Assembly (NCBI RefSeq): GCF_025698545.1
Contig: NC_068569.1
Location: 16,306,001 to 16,370,000, forward strand
Origin: Gossypium raimondii
Taxonomy: Eukaryota > Streptophyta > Magnoliopsida > Malvales > Malvaceae
Length of the DNA: 64,000 nucleotides
Direction of reading: 5' to 3'
The position numbers were made by a program, and so were the translations under genes. How positions within the stretch are numbered: the first letter of the stretch is position 1; each line of letters opens with the position of its first letter. The notes under the pieces are model-generated. The model was not told the origin of the DNA, ran no database searches, and worked only from the letters and a program-made list of their open reading frames with translations. Shown in pieces: positions 22,801 through 38,774 of the stretch.

Positions 22801-23267
22801 TACTAATCTAATAACATGTCAGACATAATATCGGGGTTGTCAATGCATACATCTAATGTTCTTGAATGAAACTTCAGACTCTTATTGAATTATCATTGTC
22901 AGCTAGTTGGCAACCCTTCCAGCAAAATTAAGGACATCATCCCTTGTAGTTCATGGTGATGATAAATGAAAACCTGGATATGCTGTCCATTATAATTGCT
23001 CAATTGGGGAATTATCATCCTGTAATATTGAGGCAAATATTGGAAAAGAATTCTATTCTTTTTCCACTAGTGAAAACGTACTTATTAATTACATGCAGAA
23101 ATCCCTGGTGAACATTCCCTCACAATACTTACAATCAAAGATAAGAGACTAGATTACACCTTTATTTTTATATATTATCTACTCTAAGATTGTGTATGAA
23201 AGCATTTCTCCCAGATTACACCCTTAGAACCGCGTAAGCAAAATTTGAAGTGGAGCAAATAAATTTA
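19852..23267. other. Promoter side of the DUF1645 gene and intergenic DNA
   Basis: No gene can be supported. A - strand open frame at 20262-20492 (76 codons, containing FPNEVCFGFLAQVPSIQYSL) looks more protein-like than its surroundings but has no recognisable domain or partner exon; it may be a gene fragment. A short direct repeat ('aagttgacatggacgtat') occurs at about 20179 and 20217. The final part up to 23267 includes the 3' UTR of the DUF547 gene. Confidence 0.4.
19937..19946 (-). promoter_or_regulatory. Putative TATA box of the DUF1645 gene
   Basis: The - strand reads TTTTTATATATATTTT around this position, about 90 bases before the ATG at 19851. Such AT-rich strings are common here, so the call rests on its spacing. 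Confidence 0.45.
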
Positions 23268-26200
23268 TTATGTGCATAAAAGGTACCTAAAGCTGAAGTC
23301 ATAAGGTATAATTTGAACAAACTGTAGAAGAGACTCGCTTTTAGCTCTTTCAAGATACTTAATTGTTTCTTTTCCAACTTCACTAGGTAGTTGAAGGCAA
23401 ATCCAATCGAGCAATGAATCCAAGTCCTTAGCAAAGTCGAGCAAGTACCAGTCCAACAGTTTAGGGATTGCAAACTTTGTTGACGAAATTCCAACTGTAG
23501 CCTGTAAGTACTCCTTCTTAGCAACTTCCAGTTCGGCCTCAACGTGAGAAGCAGTATATACTCGCACCTTAATTTCATTTGACGAATCAATAACCAGTAT
23601 TATTTGATGTTGATAAGAGGAAAGCTATAGTCAACTTTAAAGTGACATTCAACTCAGGAGTCAAACCATTGAAAACTTACAGCAGGAGAGGACCAGCTTC
23701 CACATGAGAGGGCAAATGTCACCAATGGTTCAGATAGTTCCAATCCAAACATGCTCCTGGCAGTCATTTCATCGCTCTTGGCACCCTTTGAAAAGGTCTG
23801 ATCAGAAATAAAGTATAAGAAACATGACAAAGAAGAATTGACTATCAAGCTGACTAATGTTTGCACTAAACTTAAATGTGGTGCCACTTACAAATTTGGA
23901 GTGGTAAGGCAATCTGAGAATGAAATGTTCAATAGTTATTGCATTTAGCAGGCGTCGCCCAACATTTATAGTTGCCTGTTTCATCAAAATTTCTTATAAA
24001 ACTACTGGTTACATCTAATAGATTGAATTGCTGTTAAACCAACATGGCTGAATATGAAACAGAACACTATCCTAACTAAGAATGCATGAATTTCAACAAT
24101 ATTCTGAGGAAATCATGTGTTCTGGTACCTTTCTCATCAATTCCACAACCATCTCCGGACTCTCAGGTACTCCATGTTCTAAGAATGCCTGAAACAACAT
24201 CATGTAATAAATGATGCCATCTACTAGAATAAACCAGTCATGGAAACAGAAATCAAATGCATTAAATGCTAAAGTACCCATGTGAAGGAAATTAGTATGA
24301 AATACTTAGTTTGGATTTTGATACATTTTAAACCAACAGTTAATATGTGATAAAAGCCTAAATATTTTCTGTTTATATTGACAGAATCCTTCTCAATACA
24401 TACATTCATCATGCAGGAATTGTAGATATTTATCCAAAAGGCAAGCTTCTCCTGATGATTTAGGTTCTGCAAGTTGGAGGCGGCAAGTCTTTCAAGGAGT
24501 AGTCTGAGAATTCAACATACAAAATGATCATAAGTCCTTAGAATTTTGACACACATTATTATATTCTATATTAAAATAAGAAGAAAAAATATAACGACTT
24601 ACTTGAGCCTTCGCAGCAGAAATAAAGAATTTGAAGTTCGATTCAGATTGATTGAGCCAGCATCAATTGGAAACAAATGCTTATAAGGACCAATATCTCT
24701 CCTTCCAAAATTCGAACAAATACCATACGGGTCCTGAAATTTTGTTACATCACTACTTTCTTGGGAGCCTAACATTGATAATGAAGGAAAACTGTCAGCA
24801 GCAGAGTTTCTCTTTTTTGAGCTCATTCTTAAGAATATGGTGGACAGACATTTGACAAGTTCCTCGGAAACTTTATTAGGGCCATCGTTTGCCAGCGGTC
24901 TCTCTTCTGAAGTGCTAAGATTCCGCGCTTTTGCACTATCTAAGTCTCTCACTCTGCATTCTAACTGAACATGTAAAACAAGTCAATACTAATTTAACAG
25001 GTAATAAGTCTACTGTAACTTGATGGAAATGATATTGTTGTTTCATGCCTGCAATTTTTGAGGGTCTAAACGTTTCTCTACAGGCTTTGAATCAATCAAA
25101 GGTCTCTTCACAGGAGTTTTCACTGTTGGGCTTTTATCTACCAAGGATCCCTTATTGCTCTTTGTGGAATTAGTACAAGATTGGTTCTCTTTTCCCCTCC
25201 CTTCATCTGAAAAATAAAAAAATAATGAGTAAAGTTTTGGAGCCTAGTTTATGGCATGACGAGAGGATTTGAAAAAAAAAAAAAAAAAACCTTACCCGAT
25301 AAAGTTTGCAAATGACTTGCCATGGATGTATTTCTAGTTGAAGTTCTGGGTTGAGGACTTTTAGGACTATTGTCCAGGCAAGGCTCACTCGAATCAGCTG
25401 AACTCTCCATGTTCCTTTTTGATGTAGATGTATACACAGCTTCTTGATACAAATCCTGTCTGAAGTGCACCACCTGTTCTTCCAGCCGAACAATCTCCTC
25501 TTCCAGTACTGCCACTTCTGCTAAAAGCTCCAACGTCTACAAAACCATAATCCAACATTAGAATTCCTGTTTGAAAATGTCAAAACGTGCAATTCGATCA
25601 CTTCAGGCGCCATTACCAATATGGGATCCATCAAACTAATGGACCGATTCTTTAATATCGATAATAGAGTGAAAAATAACAAGCAGAGAAAGAGTCAAAT
25701 GAGATGGTGGATTACTAACAGGAGGAGGGAGATAGGGAGGAAGACGAGGTAAAGCTCCCAAAGGTCGGTTAAAAGCTCTCTCCAGAGCCCTGTGAATGTT
25801 CTCTTCCTGCCTAAGCTTCTTCTTCAGTTTATCAACCTGACGAGAATTGGGGTTGCAATACAATCAAAATAACTAGAGCAAATTCATCGTAACAAATCCA
25901 AAAACTTATAGTAACTTTGGTTGGAAAAACAAGTGTATCCATACATCTTGTTGTAAAGCCTTTTTTCTCTCTTTGCTTGAGGCTCGTCGATTCTTCATTG
26001 TCTTTGTTGCAATTGTTGGCTTGATCCCCTGCATTTCAGCCTCCTCCTTCAATGAGAAAAAAGCGTCTCAAACAGTTAGATTTATCAGGTGTATACGAAT
26101 AAAAACTTGGAAGAATCAAGGAATAATTGATAATATTTGGAACCGCCACAGTTGCTAGAAATTTCACAATCCAAAGGAATAATAGAAAGGCCTTGTTTCA

Positions 26201-26511
26201 TTCGAGATTTAAATTGGAAAAAAACCCACATTGGATTCCAATCAAAGATGCTTACTTTACGAAAACTTTCCAGGGGCTGAGAGCGTCATCTTGAAATTGA
26301 AGATAATTAAGGAATAATTACAATTCCTATATATTACAGACTACAGTACAAACCGTTTTTCAAAACAAATAGTAATAAAATAATCAGTAATCCAGGGGAC
26401 CCTCAGTTTCGCCATTGATTAAAATTCTTAATAACTGTGATAAGTGATTACTTTTTCATGCTTCCCTGGAACTTTCTTAGACTGAAGAGAATTCCTGCCT
26501 CTGCTATTCAT
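23268..26511 (-). CDS. MIP1-type leucine-zipper plus DUF547 domain protein (11 exons)
   Basis: Exons, in gene order: 26511-26452, 26046-25945, 25836-25720, 25536-25296, 25206-25049, 24964-24603, 24503-24404, 24188-24129, 23975-23892, 23797-23681 and 23567-23268. All phases close, giving 566 residues. The N-terminus [20 protein letters not shown] leads into the MIP1 leucine-zipper region (about residues 55-140: [34 protein letters not shown], then [20 protein letters not shown]). A variable Ser-rich linker follows. The C-terminal DUF547 domain (about 315-520) has [51 protein letters not shown] and [11 protein letters not shown]. These are the standard motifs of plant 'ternary complex factor MIP1' proteins, first known as interactors of a MADS factor; the DUF547 function is unknown. 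Ten introns; nine use GT-AG and intron 5 uses GC-AG. Confidence 0.93.
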
Positions 26512-29500
26512 CTTTCCAACACTCCACTACCAAATCTGCAAAACCCCAATTCAAACAAACTTCACACTCACACACAACAAAACCAAATTTAAATCTTCAC
26601 CAAGAAATTATAAAAAAGAAGAAGAATGATCAGATTCAGACCCTTAACAGAAAAAAGAAAGAAAAAAAGAGTTCAACTTTCCATAACAAAACAGACAAAC
26701 TTCAATGCCTCCCTCCAAACGAGTAAAGACTAAATGACAAAGCTTTCTTATTTTAAAATGAAGCAAACACCCCAACACCAATTCTAACTAGAACAGGAGA
26801 GTAGGTTACTAGGTTTGCAGCAGTGTCGTCTTGGCTTGTTTGGAAGATTATTATTATATAATTTAAAGCAGAGAAGCAGTATAAATAGTGGCAGGTGAAG
26901 TGGAAAAAGTTGAGAAAGAGAGTGGATTGCAAAGCCAGAAAAGGTGCATCTAGGTAGATAGAGGTGTACATAAACTCGACGCACAAACACTCCCTTGCCA
27001 GAGTCATCATGAATCAACGTGCATCTTCCCTTTTTCTGCTTCACTAACTACGAATACATTCTTCACTTCTCTTTTTAACCTGTAAATCATGCAAGTAAAT
27101 AAATTTCAAAATAACAGACTGCATGATTTCATTTCTGTTCTTTTTTTGGTTATTATAAAAGACAATGGGTAATGATGGGTTTATTTGCCTTATTGGGGGT
27201 TGAGTCTATCCTTTTTTTCTTAAGGAAAAAAAGGGAAAACTAATAATAATTTAATGGGTGAAAAGGATTTTTCTTTCTTTAGGGGGTCGGGAAAAGAATT
27301 TAACAATAATGGGTGGAAATGAGGTATTTGGAAATAAATAAGTAGCTGTTTTGCAGGCAAAAGCTGCGCAGATCACATGTTTGCCAACTAAACATTTTTT
27401 GGTTTTCTGGAAAATTTGCTGGTATATATATATCTTCAACTCTACTTTCCCATTCTTGTTCATTTGTTCAAGTGCATCTCACTCGTAATTTGGAAGAATA
27501 ATATATATGTTTGGTTCACACAACCTAAAGCTAGGATTATTTGATTCACAGAATAAATTACTTCAAAACTCTTTTTAATAAATATAGATTTAGTTACTTA
27601 CAACGATATTGACCAAAGTTCATAAAAGCTGTACTCTTCTTATTTCTTGTTTTTCGTACACATTGGTATTATAAAATTTACCACACGCATTTAATGATTT
27701 ATTTTATACTATCACTCCTGTATTTTAGTGCAATCTTGTTATTACCGATGATGCTATTATCATTTCTCTTTTAATATAACTTATTATATTATACTAATTT
27801 CAAATATATTTACTTAATAGAATTATAAAAAGAAACGGTAAAAACGTGATAAAATCAAAATTTTTGCAATTTTGGGAATGTTAGATTTCTCGCTAATATC
27901 ATTACTTCTAAGAATATAAGATAATTTCTACTCGGTTAGGTCCATTCGAAAAATGAGACGGTTTGAATAAAATATATGTCTAGGAATAAAATAAAACTTG
28001 TTTAGAAAATGGGTTTGCTTTTTTGTTTTACTGTTATTTTCTCGTTGTTTTCTCACTATTTTGTTATTATTTCACCGTTATGTTGTTATTATTTGAGTAT
28101 TATACAACTCTTATTTTATTGTTAATTTTGTTACTATTTTTAAGGTATTTGCTTGTTAAGTTGCACATATCTTAGTGTTATTTAAGCATTTTTTTTAATT
28201 TATTTTCAATTTGTTTAGTTGGGAAACATTTATTTTAATATATTTAGTATTTTTGATATATTATATATATTTTTTAAAATTATATAAAAATAATATAACA
28301 AAATTTTAATATGGCCGGGTCGGGCCTAGAATTTAGTATTTTTATCCGAGTCAAGCGTAGACAAAATTTTAAGCCCGTTTTTTGAGCCAAACCTGGGCCT
28401 AACAAATGGGCCTAAGATTTTGGTTGGGTCCAACCCGACCTATTGACACCTTTAACTTGAACCAATGCCTCTTATTGTTTTTTAATTATTATTTTTATTT
28501 AAAAAAGAAGTATCTAAATTATGTAATTTTTTTCATTTAAATACCTATTTTTTTTCTATAACCAAAATAGGTACATAAAGTTTTATTTTATTACTACTTT
28601 AGATACCAACTGTTGATTCCCCTTAAAAAAAACCTCTTAACCAAGTGACACTATGTCATTTTTAATTAAAATTAAAAATAAAATATTTCTCAATCTCTCT
28701 CCATTCATCTTCTCTAAAACAAATTCTAACTCAAACTTCCCATTAAAACAAACCCTTATTTTCAATATTAAAATAAGCGAATATAAGTTTTGGTATTAAA
28801 ATAAATCCCATCTTCAATATTAAGAATTCAAAATAAGGAGAGAAAAAATATAATTAACAGTATTTTTCAAATTTTTATCTAAACATATAATCCCATAAGC
28901 AAGTATGACTATGAAGTGAAAGAAAAAAAAAATCCATTTTCTTTTGTTTTTTGGTAGCCTAAGCAAAATCGTGAAGGACAAAATCTACCGTTCTCACTTC
29001 TCATGCTGCATAGCGGTAGTCAACGACCACCGCTCCATAATAGATATAGAATATTTTATTTTATCAAGCCTTTCATTTTCTAATAATTTAAAGAAAGAAA
29101 AGAGGTCGCCGACTGCCAGGAACTGCTTCCGATCCGGTTCACTATCCTTCTTCCATTAATATTTTAATAAATTCATCAACATTTGTATACATAAACCTAC
29201 TAATCATATTAAAATAAAAAAATAAATACAAAAAATATTAGAGGAGAGTTAATATTTTAAATTTCATAAAGGGGTGATATCAGTTTCGTTCGGTTGGGTT
29301 TTTATAAATTTTTTAATCCGTTCATTGTAATTGATTCGATTCGATTCTTAGTTTTTTATATTAATTTTTGTTTAAATTTTTGATTTATTTTACAAAATAA
29401 ATTTTGTTTTAGGGTTTTGAATATTATTTGACAATGTTTCAAAGTCTTTTCATAAATATTTATAAAAGTTAATAATTGTTAAATAAATAAAATTAATCAA

Positions 29501-32500
29501 TAACTTTTATATGGTATTTTTTTATAGAACTTTTAAGTTATTTTCCCAAATTTAAATATAAATATTTATTTTATACCATAAAATAAAATTCAATTTTAAG
29601 TAATAATTTACATTCTATAAAATTTCCAAAATGGCTGGGTGCAATTTTCCAGAGTTATTTTCTTTGCCCTACTTCCAAATTTAATAGGTATAACCCATTA
29701 ATTTGAATGGCAGTGATAAATATATATATATTAAATTTTATGTTGGTATGGAGAAAGTATTTTATAAATTCTTTCCACCGCATTATTTATGGTTTTGTGT
29801 AATTAAAGAGGATGCAATAGAAAGGTCCATAAAATAATTTATGATTTGCAAGACTTTGTTTGTAACATGAGTAATGAAATTCAATTCAATTATCCAAATA
29901 ATAATAATTACTTAATCGAACTTGATTAAAATTAATAATCTAATAAATGATTAATTCAATTTTCATCATCGTCGAATTAAAAAATCAGTAATAGTATTAG
30001 TATATAATAAAAATACATTTGTTAAAAATATACAAAATATTTAACTATTGAAATTCCATCTTATAATAATCAAACTTAAAATTTTAAAATTGATTCAAGT
30101 CTGTCTCTAATTGGTAGTAATAAAAAAGGGCTGACCATTCTCCCTTGATTAGATAATGAGATGTCAATCTCAAGAAAGCTAATCTGATTTGTATAATATT
30201 TGATTCAACTGCAAACGAAATCAAACAATCATGATTTAAGTAATTAAAAACCAACTCACACTGCAATCATGTCAGCGTACACCCCGACTGAACATATGTT
30301 AGCTTTAATAAAGATTAAAAAGAGAGCATATGGGTTAATGAGCTCCTTCCTCAGAGATTGAGGGGGTGGATTTGGATCTCAACATGTAAAAAATATCCGT
30401 AGCTACCTCTGAAACTGAATAATCCATCCTAAATCCAACACGGAACTGGCATTGTTACTTTGGGTAGTCTAAGCAACTCTTTCAGAAGCAGATGCTGGCA
30501 TTGTTTAGCAGTGATTGGAGATGATTGATTTCCACCCCCAGAATGGGGGGCCATGCTCCAAACTTTAAATAGGCTTCTTCTTCAACACATCCTTCTTTTC
30601 CTTTTTCATTATAAAACAAAAACACTGGGACCTACTACCAAGTGCCAACTTCCTTTCCTCCATAACTAAGCCTCTTGGAAGAATGGGATTTGTGCCATTT
30701 CTAGTTGGGAAGTTTACCAATTCTTGGATGCTTATTTTTTTATTAACAATTCCATGTTGGAGCTAGACAATGATAAGTGGGATTCCCGGTCGTAGATTCT
30801 TAACTCAGAACAGTGTTAATTAAAAAAATTTGCTCACGAATAGTTGATGTGGTAAAAAAAATAGTATTTGTGTAAAAGCTAGAAGAACTAGGAGCAAAGT
30901 GAAAGTGTAGTAGGTAGGTCCCTGTGATGAGCCCCCAGAAGAGAAATATGTCAATTGCCGGACAACGGGAACCATTAATAGTTTTTATTCTTTTCTTTTA
31001 CACAATTATTTCATAATTCATATAAATATAAATGCAAATACCAAAACTAAAATCATATTTAACAATGCGTGCCATAAATCCAAAATCCATAAGGACCTTG
31101 CCCCACGAAAACACCTGCCTCTATGTATATTAAAACATGTCTTCCAAAAAAATTCACATTTTATATGGCTTTAAAACTTTTCAGGGAGGGCATTTCCTTT
31201 TTGTGATGATAAAATTGAAATGGCATCAACTCCCATGCCTCTAAAATCATTGTACCTGTCACTAAAGCTGTCATCTTCCTTTCTTTAATCAACATCTGTT
31301 TTTTTTCCCTCTTTATTTACCTTCATTCCAATATGTTCCTTTTTCTTTTCAGCTAAAGAGCATCACTAACTCCCATAAAAAAACAACAATCATTGCACTA
31401 ACAAGCCCTGGGGTTGAGAAAATTTTAATAATAGAATGAAAATACTTATAAATGATTGGAGATTGAAATTAAAAAACATATATTCAAGTAAATGCATATC
31501 TAAGGAATAGGAATCAGAGTCGGTGGTGAATGGCAATGCACCATGGGCTCCAAGCCATTGATCCTTATTAGTGGTTGGTGGTCCTACTATCTATTGTAGC
31601 TTTGAGATCAATTTATGTTTATCCATGGGTTCCTGGAGCTTTTAAAGTGGGAAAGCCAGGCCAAAAGAAAAAAAAAAAAAAAAAGAGACAATGGAATTTT
31701 TATTCAGTATCAAAAGGAAAAAAGGTAGGTAGATGCTAAAAGGCGTATCTTTAATAAGTGGCATGAATCAAAACCCACTTCGGCTTGGGGCTCCAAGTCA
31801 GCTTTACTACCATTGCTTTTGCCCCAGCTTTGGTTTTCGGTAATTTCATCATTTGGATACACAACCACAAATCACTGATCTCCATTACAGAATCATGGAG
31901 CTTAAATGCTTTCTTTGATGTCAAACGTGATTTCATTGTGCAATCAGAAGCATTGCTATTATTTTTTTGTTCGCTCTAATTAAAAAAAAAAAACAACCAT
32001 CACTTGTGTCCCATCAGGGGGGCCCTTCACATAAAAAGTGGAAAGTTAGCGAAAGCCAGCTGGCCTATCTGGTCATCACTATCTTTCCTTTGAGGGCTTG
32101 TCTTCTGATCAAAAGACAGCAAATCTATGGCTTTAAAAATCTATGCCTCCAATCCATGCGCATTATTTGTTTAATACAAAACATGGTTGAAAGGTTTTCA
32201 CATTTGGATCCACTGTTTTAGATCTCAAACAGAAGCCAAGCCTCATTCTTCATATTGGTGGTCCAAGGAAAAAGTTTAACCACAAGAAAAAAAAAACCTG
32301 AGATCAACCCAATATCATTGATACTGGATTAAATTTTGCATTTGCAATATTCTTTAAGAGATCTACCTTGGTAATTAATTTTGCCTGTTTTCCACCACCA
32401 GGGTGAATCTCAATAATAAAGCCAAGAAAAAAGACAAAAGGTCTAGATAAAGACTATTAGAAAGCTGGCTATACCGTACCTAAACAAGTCAACTCGTCAG

Positions 32501-34478
32501 CTAAGATATGGTTTTGGTGCCAACTCTTTGAGAAGAACCGGTCGGTCTTCCTATCTAGTTGACTTTTTAGCTTTTGTTCCTTAACCATTTCGTAACACCC
32601 AGAGATTCATTTTCCACTCTTAAGACAATACAATTCCCAAGAAACAAACCCTTTCTTGAATGTGTCTTGTTTTACCCCTATTATGTCCAATGACAGAAAC
32701 GTTAGATAGCTCTAATATTTCCATTGAATGCAAATGAGACAAGCACTTTTTCCGATAGTTGTTGCCGTTAGGAACACACAAACTAAAACGATGATCGACT
32801 TCTAATGGTAGCATCAATTAATGAATCCTTATTTAAGGCAAAGGTTGGGAGTTCGAAAGCTAAAAGTATCTTTCTTTTTGCTACAACTTTTTTTAATTTG
32901 GTTGCTTGTGACGTGTAGCCTCTCTATCAATGGCAGATGATGTTGAAATGCGTGTAGCTTTAGTCTGTAAGGATTATGACAAAGACATGAGAATGGGCAG
33001 GCACACCAACAGCTTTTCTACATCGTATACATATAGTCCCCAAATCCGAATGTACACTTTAGTTAGAATAATCATCAAAGGGGGTATTTATTTACAGGAG
33101 GCATTTAAACTTTAAAGCACAGAGGCCATGAATTTGAGAGCCAAAATTTTCTGTTTCTTCTCTGCGGCGCCGGTGTTCAATGTTATCATTCAAAGGCATA
33201 GCAAAATCCAGGACAGTTAATGATGGTTGAAACATGCCAACCAACAAACTATAAGGTCATTCTTGGGATCTGATAATGTCCCAAGAAAGCCGTAAATTTG
33301 AAGTAATGGATGTAGAGCTCATTAAAGCGGCATGGAGGAGCTTTATTTAACATTTGAAGGAATAATTGAACGCCCATTCATCAATTTATACAGGCCCAAG
33401 TGGGTACTAGCTTAAATGCCTTGACTAGTAAGGGTTTGCCACAGCTATACTTAGCTTCAATTTTGAGTAATACACGATTACAAGTCAAAGATGAAACTAA
33501 ATATCATAATAAAACAACTTACCGACTCGGTTAAACTTACGAACGAGAAACATGCAAGCGCATAGTTTTCACCATGGCAAGCAACTTGGATCGATCACTA
33601 CAGAACCCAACTGCTACGCTGAAATCCGAGTCATAGGCCGGTCAGGGTAATATGGATTTTGGCATTGTGAAAGAAGCAGAGGCTTACGGGCTTTTTTACG
33701 GCTGCCTTATGATTGGGCTTCTCAATTTTAAACATTTATATTCGGTGGGCAGGGCCTGGTTGTTCGAACTATGATGAAACTTGGCCCATTCAGAGTTTTG
33801 AAAAGATGGCCGACCTTTCTCTATGCTGTTTGTTTGATTAGGAAACGACCAGTGGGTTAATAATAAAATATACATCAAATGAGAAAGGGTTTCACCGTTA
33901 GTTTCCAATCCTATTTCAACCTTGGAGATACAGAGATACCCACTTACATGGATAAGAGTCAAGACTAAGTGCTTTCTGGTCAAGTTTAATGACATTATTG
34001 CAGTGGTGACAAACGAATGGTGCCTTGCCTGTACAATGCTGCGTGTATACCATAAACAAATACAGATAAGGGCGATGACAGTATCCCATGTGAAAAATAG
34101 AAAGGTCGAGAAAAAGTAAATTTGGGAAGTAATGACATTCAAATACCAATAGATCGCACTCATCAATTTTAGAAAGATTGGATATAAGAATTCTAGGGAC
34201 CAATTATGCAACTAGCATTTTCATGGGTCATGATTGGAGTTGAACAACGCACTCACCCGCAACTCAAATTGCAGCCATTCTATGAGCCTTAAGCGATAGA
34301 ATGCACAAGGTTAAAAAGGAAAAAGAATATTTCCAGATTCAAAAGTGCGTTAAAATTCATCCATAAGTGGCAATATCAAGTCGGCCCCAATAGATTCCTG
34401 GACAGTGCTGCAAACCGCCACTTGCCCACAAAATGGAAGAGAGCAACGTCAAATATAATATCATTGGCTTGCATATTT
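26512..34478. other. Long gene-poor intergenic region
   Basis: 26512 to about 27050 is the 5' UTR and promoter side of the DUF547 gene. Beyond that the DNA is AT-rich with poly-A runs (for example about 31670-31685 and 31981-31992) and no supportable open frame. The longest candidate, 33696-34211 on the - strand, is hydrophobic and composition-driven and is rejected. Separately listed here is a dispersed-repeat-like stretch near 27.95-28.45 kb. Confidence 0.45.
27950..28445. repeat. Probable dispersed retroelement-derived repeat
   Basis: The segment runs from T-rich 'ttgttattatttcaccgtta'-style sequence into the purine/pyrimidine-skewed phrase 'gccgggtcgggcctagaatt ... gcctaacaaatgggcc ... 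gggtccaacccgacc'. Such 'GGGCC.../...CCGACC' strings are common in non-coding parts of plant LTR-type repeats. No open frame, LTR pair or target duplication is visible. The call is based on style, not on an alignment. Confidence 0.3.
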
Positions 34479-34487
34479 ATATATAAA
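34479..34487 (+). promoter_or_regulatory. Putative TATA box of the serine carboxypeptidase gene
   Basis: The string 'tatatataaaaca' lies about 85-90 bases before the ATG at 34570, a normal TATA to start-codon distance for a short plant 5' UTR. Confidence 0.5.
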
Positions 34488-34569
34488 ACACTTGGGTACC
34501 ACTAGAAGTTGGCAAAAGCTCCTTTCGTTCAGACGCAACAAACTCTGCACTGAACTAGAATTAGCAGCA

Positions 34570-37767
<3,198 letters not shown>

Positions 37768-38774
37768 AAAACCATTAAGAACCCTCAAGGTACTTCAGCA
37801 TGGGAATCATCTTATTCTAAATCCCAGAAATTTATTTCCAAGCTGACATGCTCTCTTTATATAATTTCATGCAGAAGTTAAATGGAAGGAGGAGGAATAT
37901 CTATAGAATGGATGCTAAGGAAACTGAACCACTACTCTGAAGATGGAATTTCTTTAAAAGATACGGCAATGTATGGACAATGTATTATTCTGTTTCTATC
38001 TTTAATTTTGTAAGAAAGATAAAATCATTATAGTGCATAATCCATGCACAAATTAGGCAAAAAGCGCATAAAGCTTGCATAAAGAGCGTGAAAGCCCCTC
38101 AATTGCAACTTGAGATATTTCTCCCTTCGTGTGAAATTTCATAGATTTCCTCCCTCACACGCACAAACTCAGTATAAACCTTATCAGGTCATCAAATTTG
38201 TAATAACGCATGGTTTGACAGCAACACGTAACATATTTCAGCAAGGTTTTTAAGTTGAAGAGATTTTTATTATTATCATAAAAGAATGCACAAAAAATGC
38301 CATACAACTTAGAAGGCAGAGTAAATATGATTACAATTTCAATTGATAAACGCTCCTAACTGCTTATCAGATTTCATGGAGTGGAAATGCTCCCAATTCA
38401 ATTTCAACACAACTGACATTGAGTCAAATGAATGGGCAACGGTGAGAAAATGCATGTACAAGTTCTGATAACATGAATTGAATAGCCTCTCGACTGACCT
38501 CAAAATACAGTGCTGCAGCCTCCAAATGGATATGTACCTTCAAAATGTTAAATTTCTACAAATTCCAACCCTTTAACTTGGAAAAACTTTCTTCACTTAA
38601 TGGCCTGTGGTTCACAAAGAATTAGAAATGCTTGTGGTTCTGCTTCACTCCGTGCTTAAGTTTCCACAGGGACCTAATAGAACAACTCATTTATTCTATT
38701 GAGTAAAAAACAGATTACTCCCAGGAATAATTAGAGAAAAGAGGCAAAAATGGATACCTTGATATCTTTCAATC
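37768..38774. other. Shared 3' flank between two convergent genes
   Basis: The carboxypeptidase (+) and uroporphyrinogen-III synthase (-) end toward each other about 1 kb apart, so this interval holds both 3' UTRs. It contains no open frame worth naming. Confidence 0.55.

Noticed and set aside
26753-27044. Two overlapping - strand frames (about 85 codons each) upstream of the DUF547 gene
   Set aside because: They overlap in different frames, are low complexity and lie in the promoter region.
33696-34211. 171-codon open frame on the - strand, the longest unexplained frame in the window
   Set aside because: Hydrophobic, composition-driven translation with no domain, no splice partners and no promoter context. 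It lies in AT-rich upstream DNA of the carboxypeptidase.
34492-34569. Upstream in-frame ATG for the serine carboxypeptidase
   Set aside because: It would place 26 polar residues before the signal peptide and leaves only a few bases from the TATA box; the ATG at 34570 is preferred.
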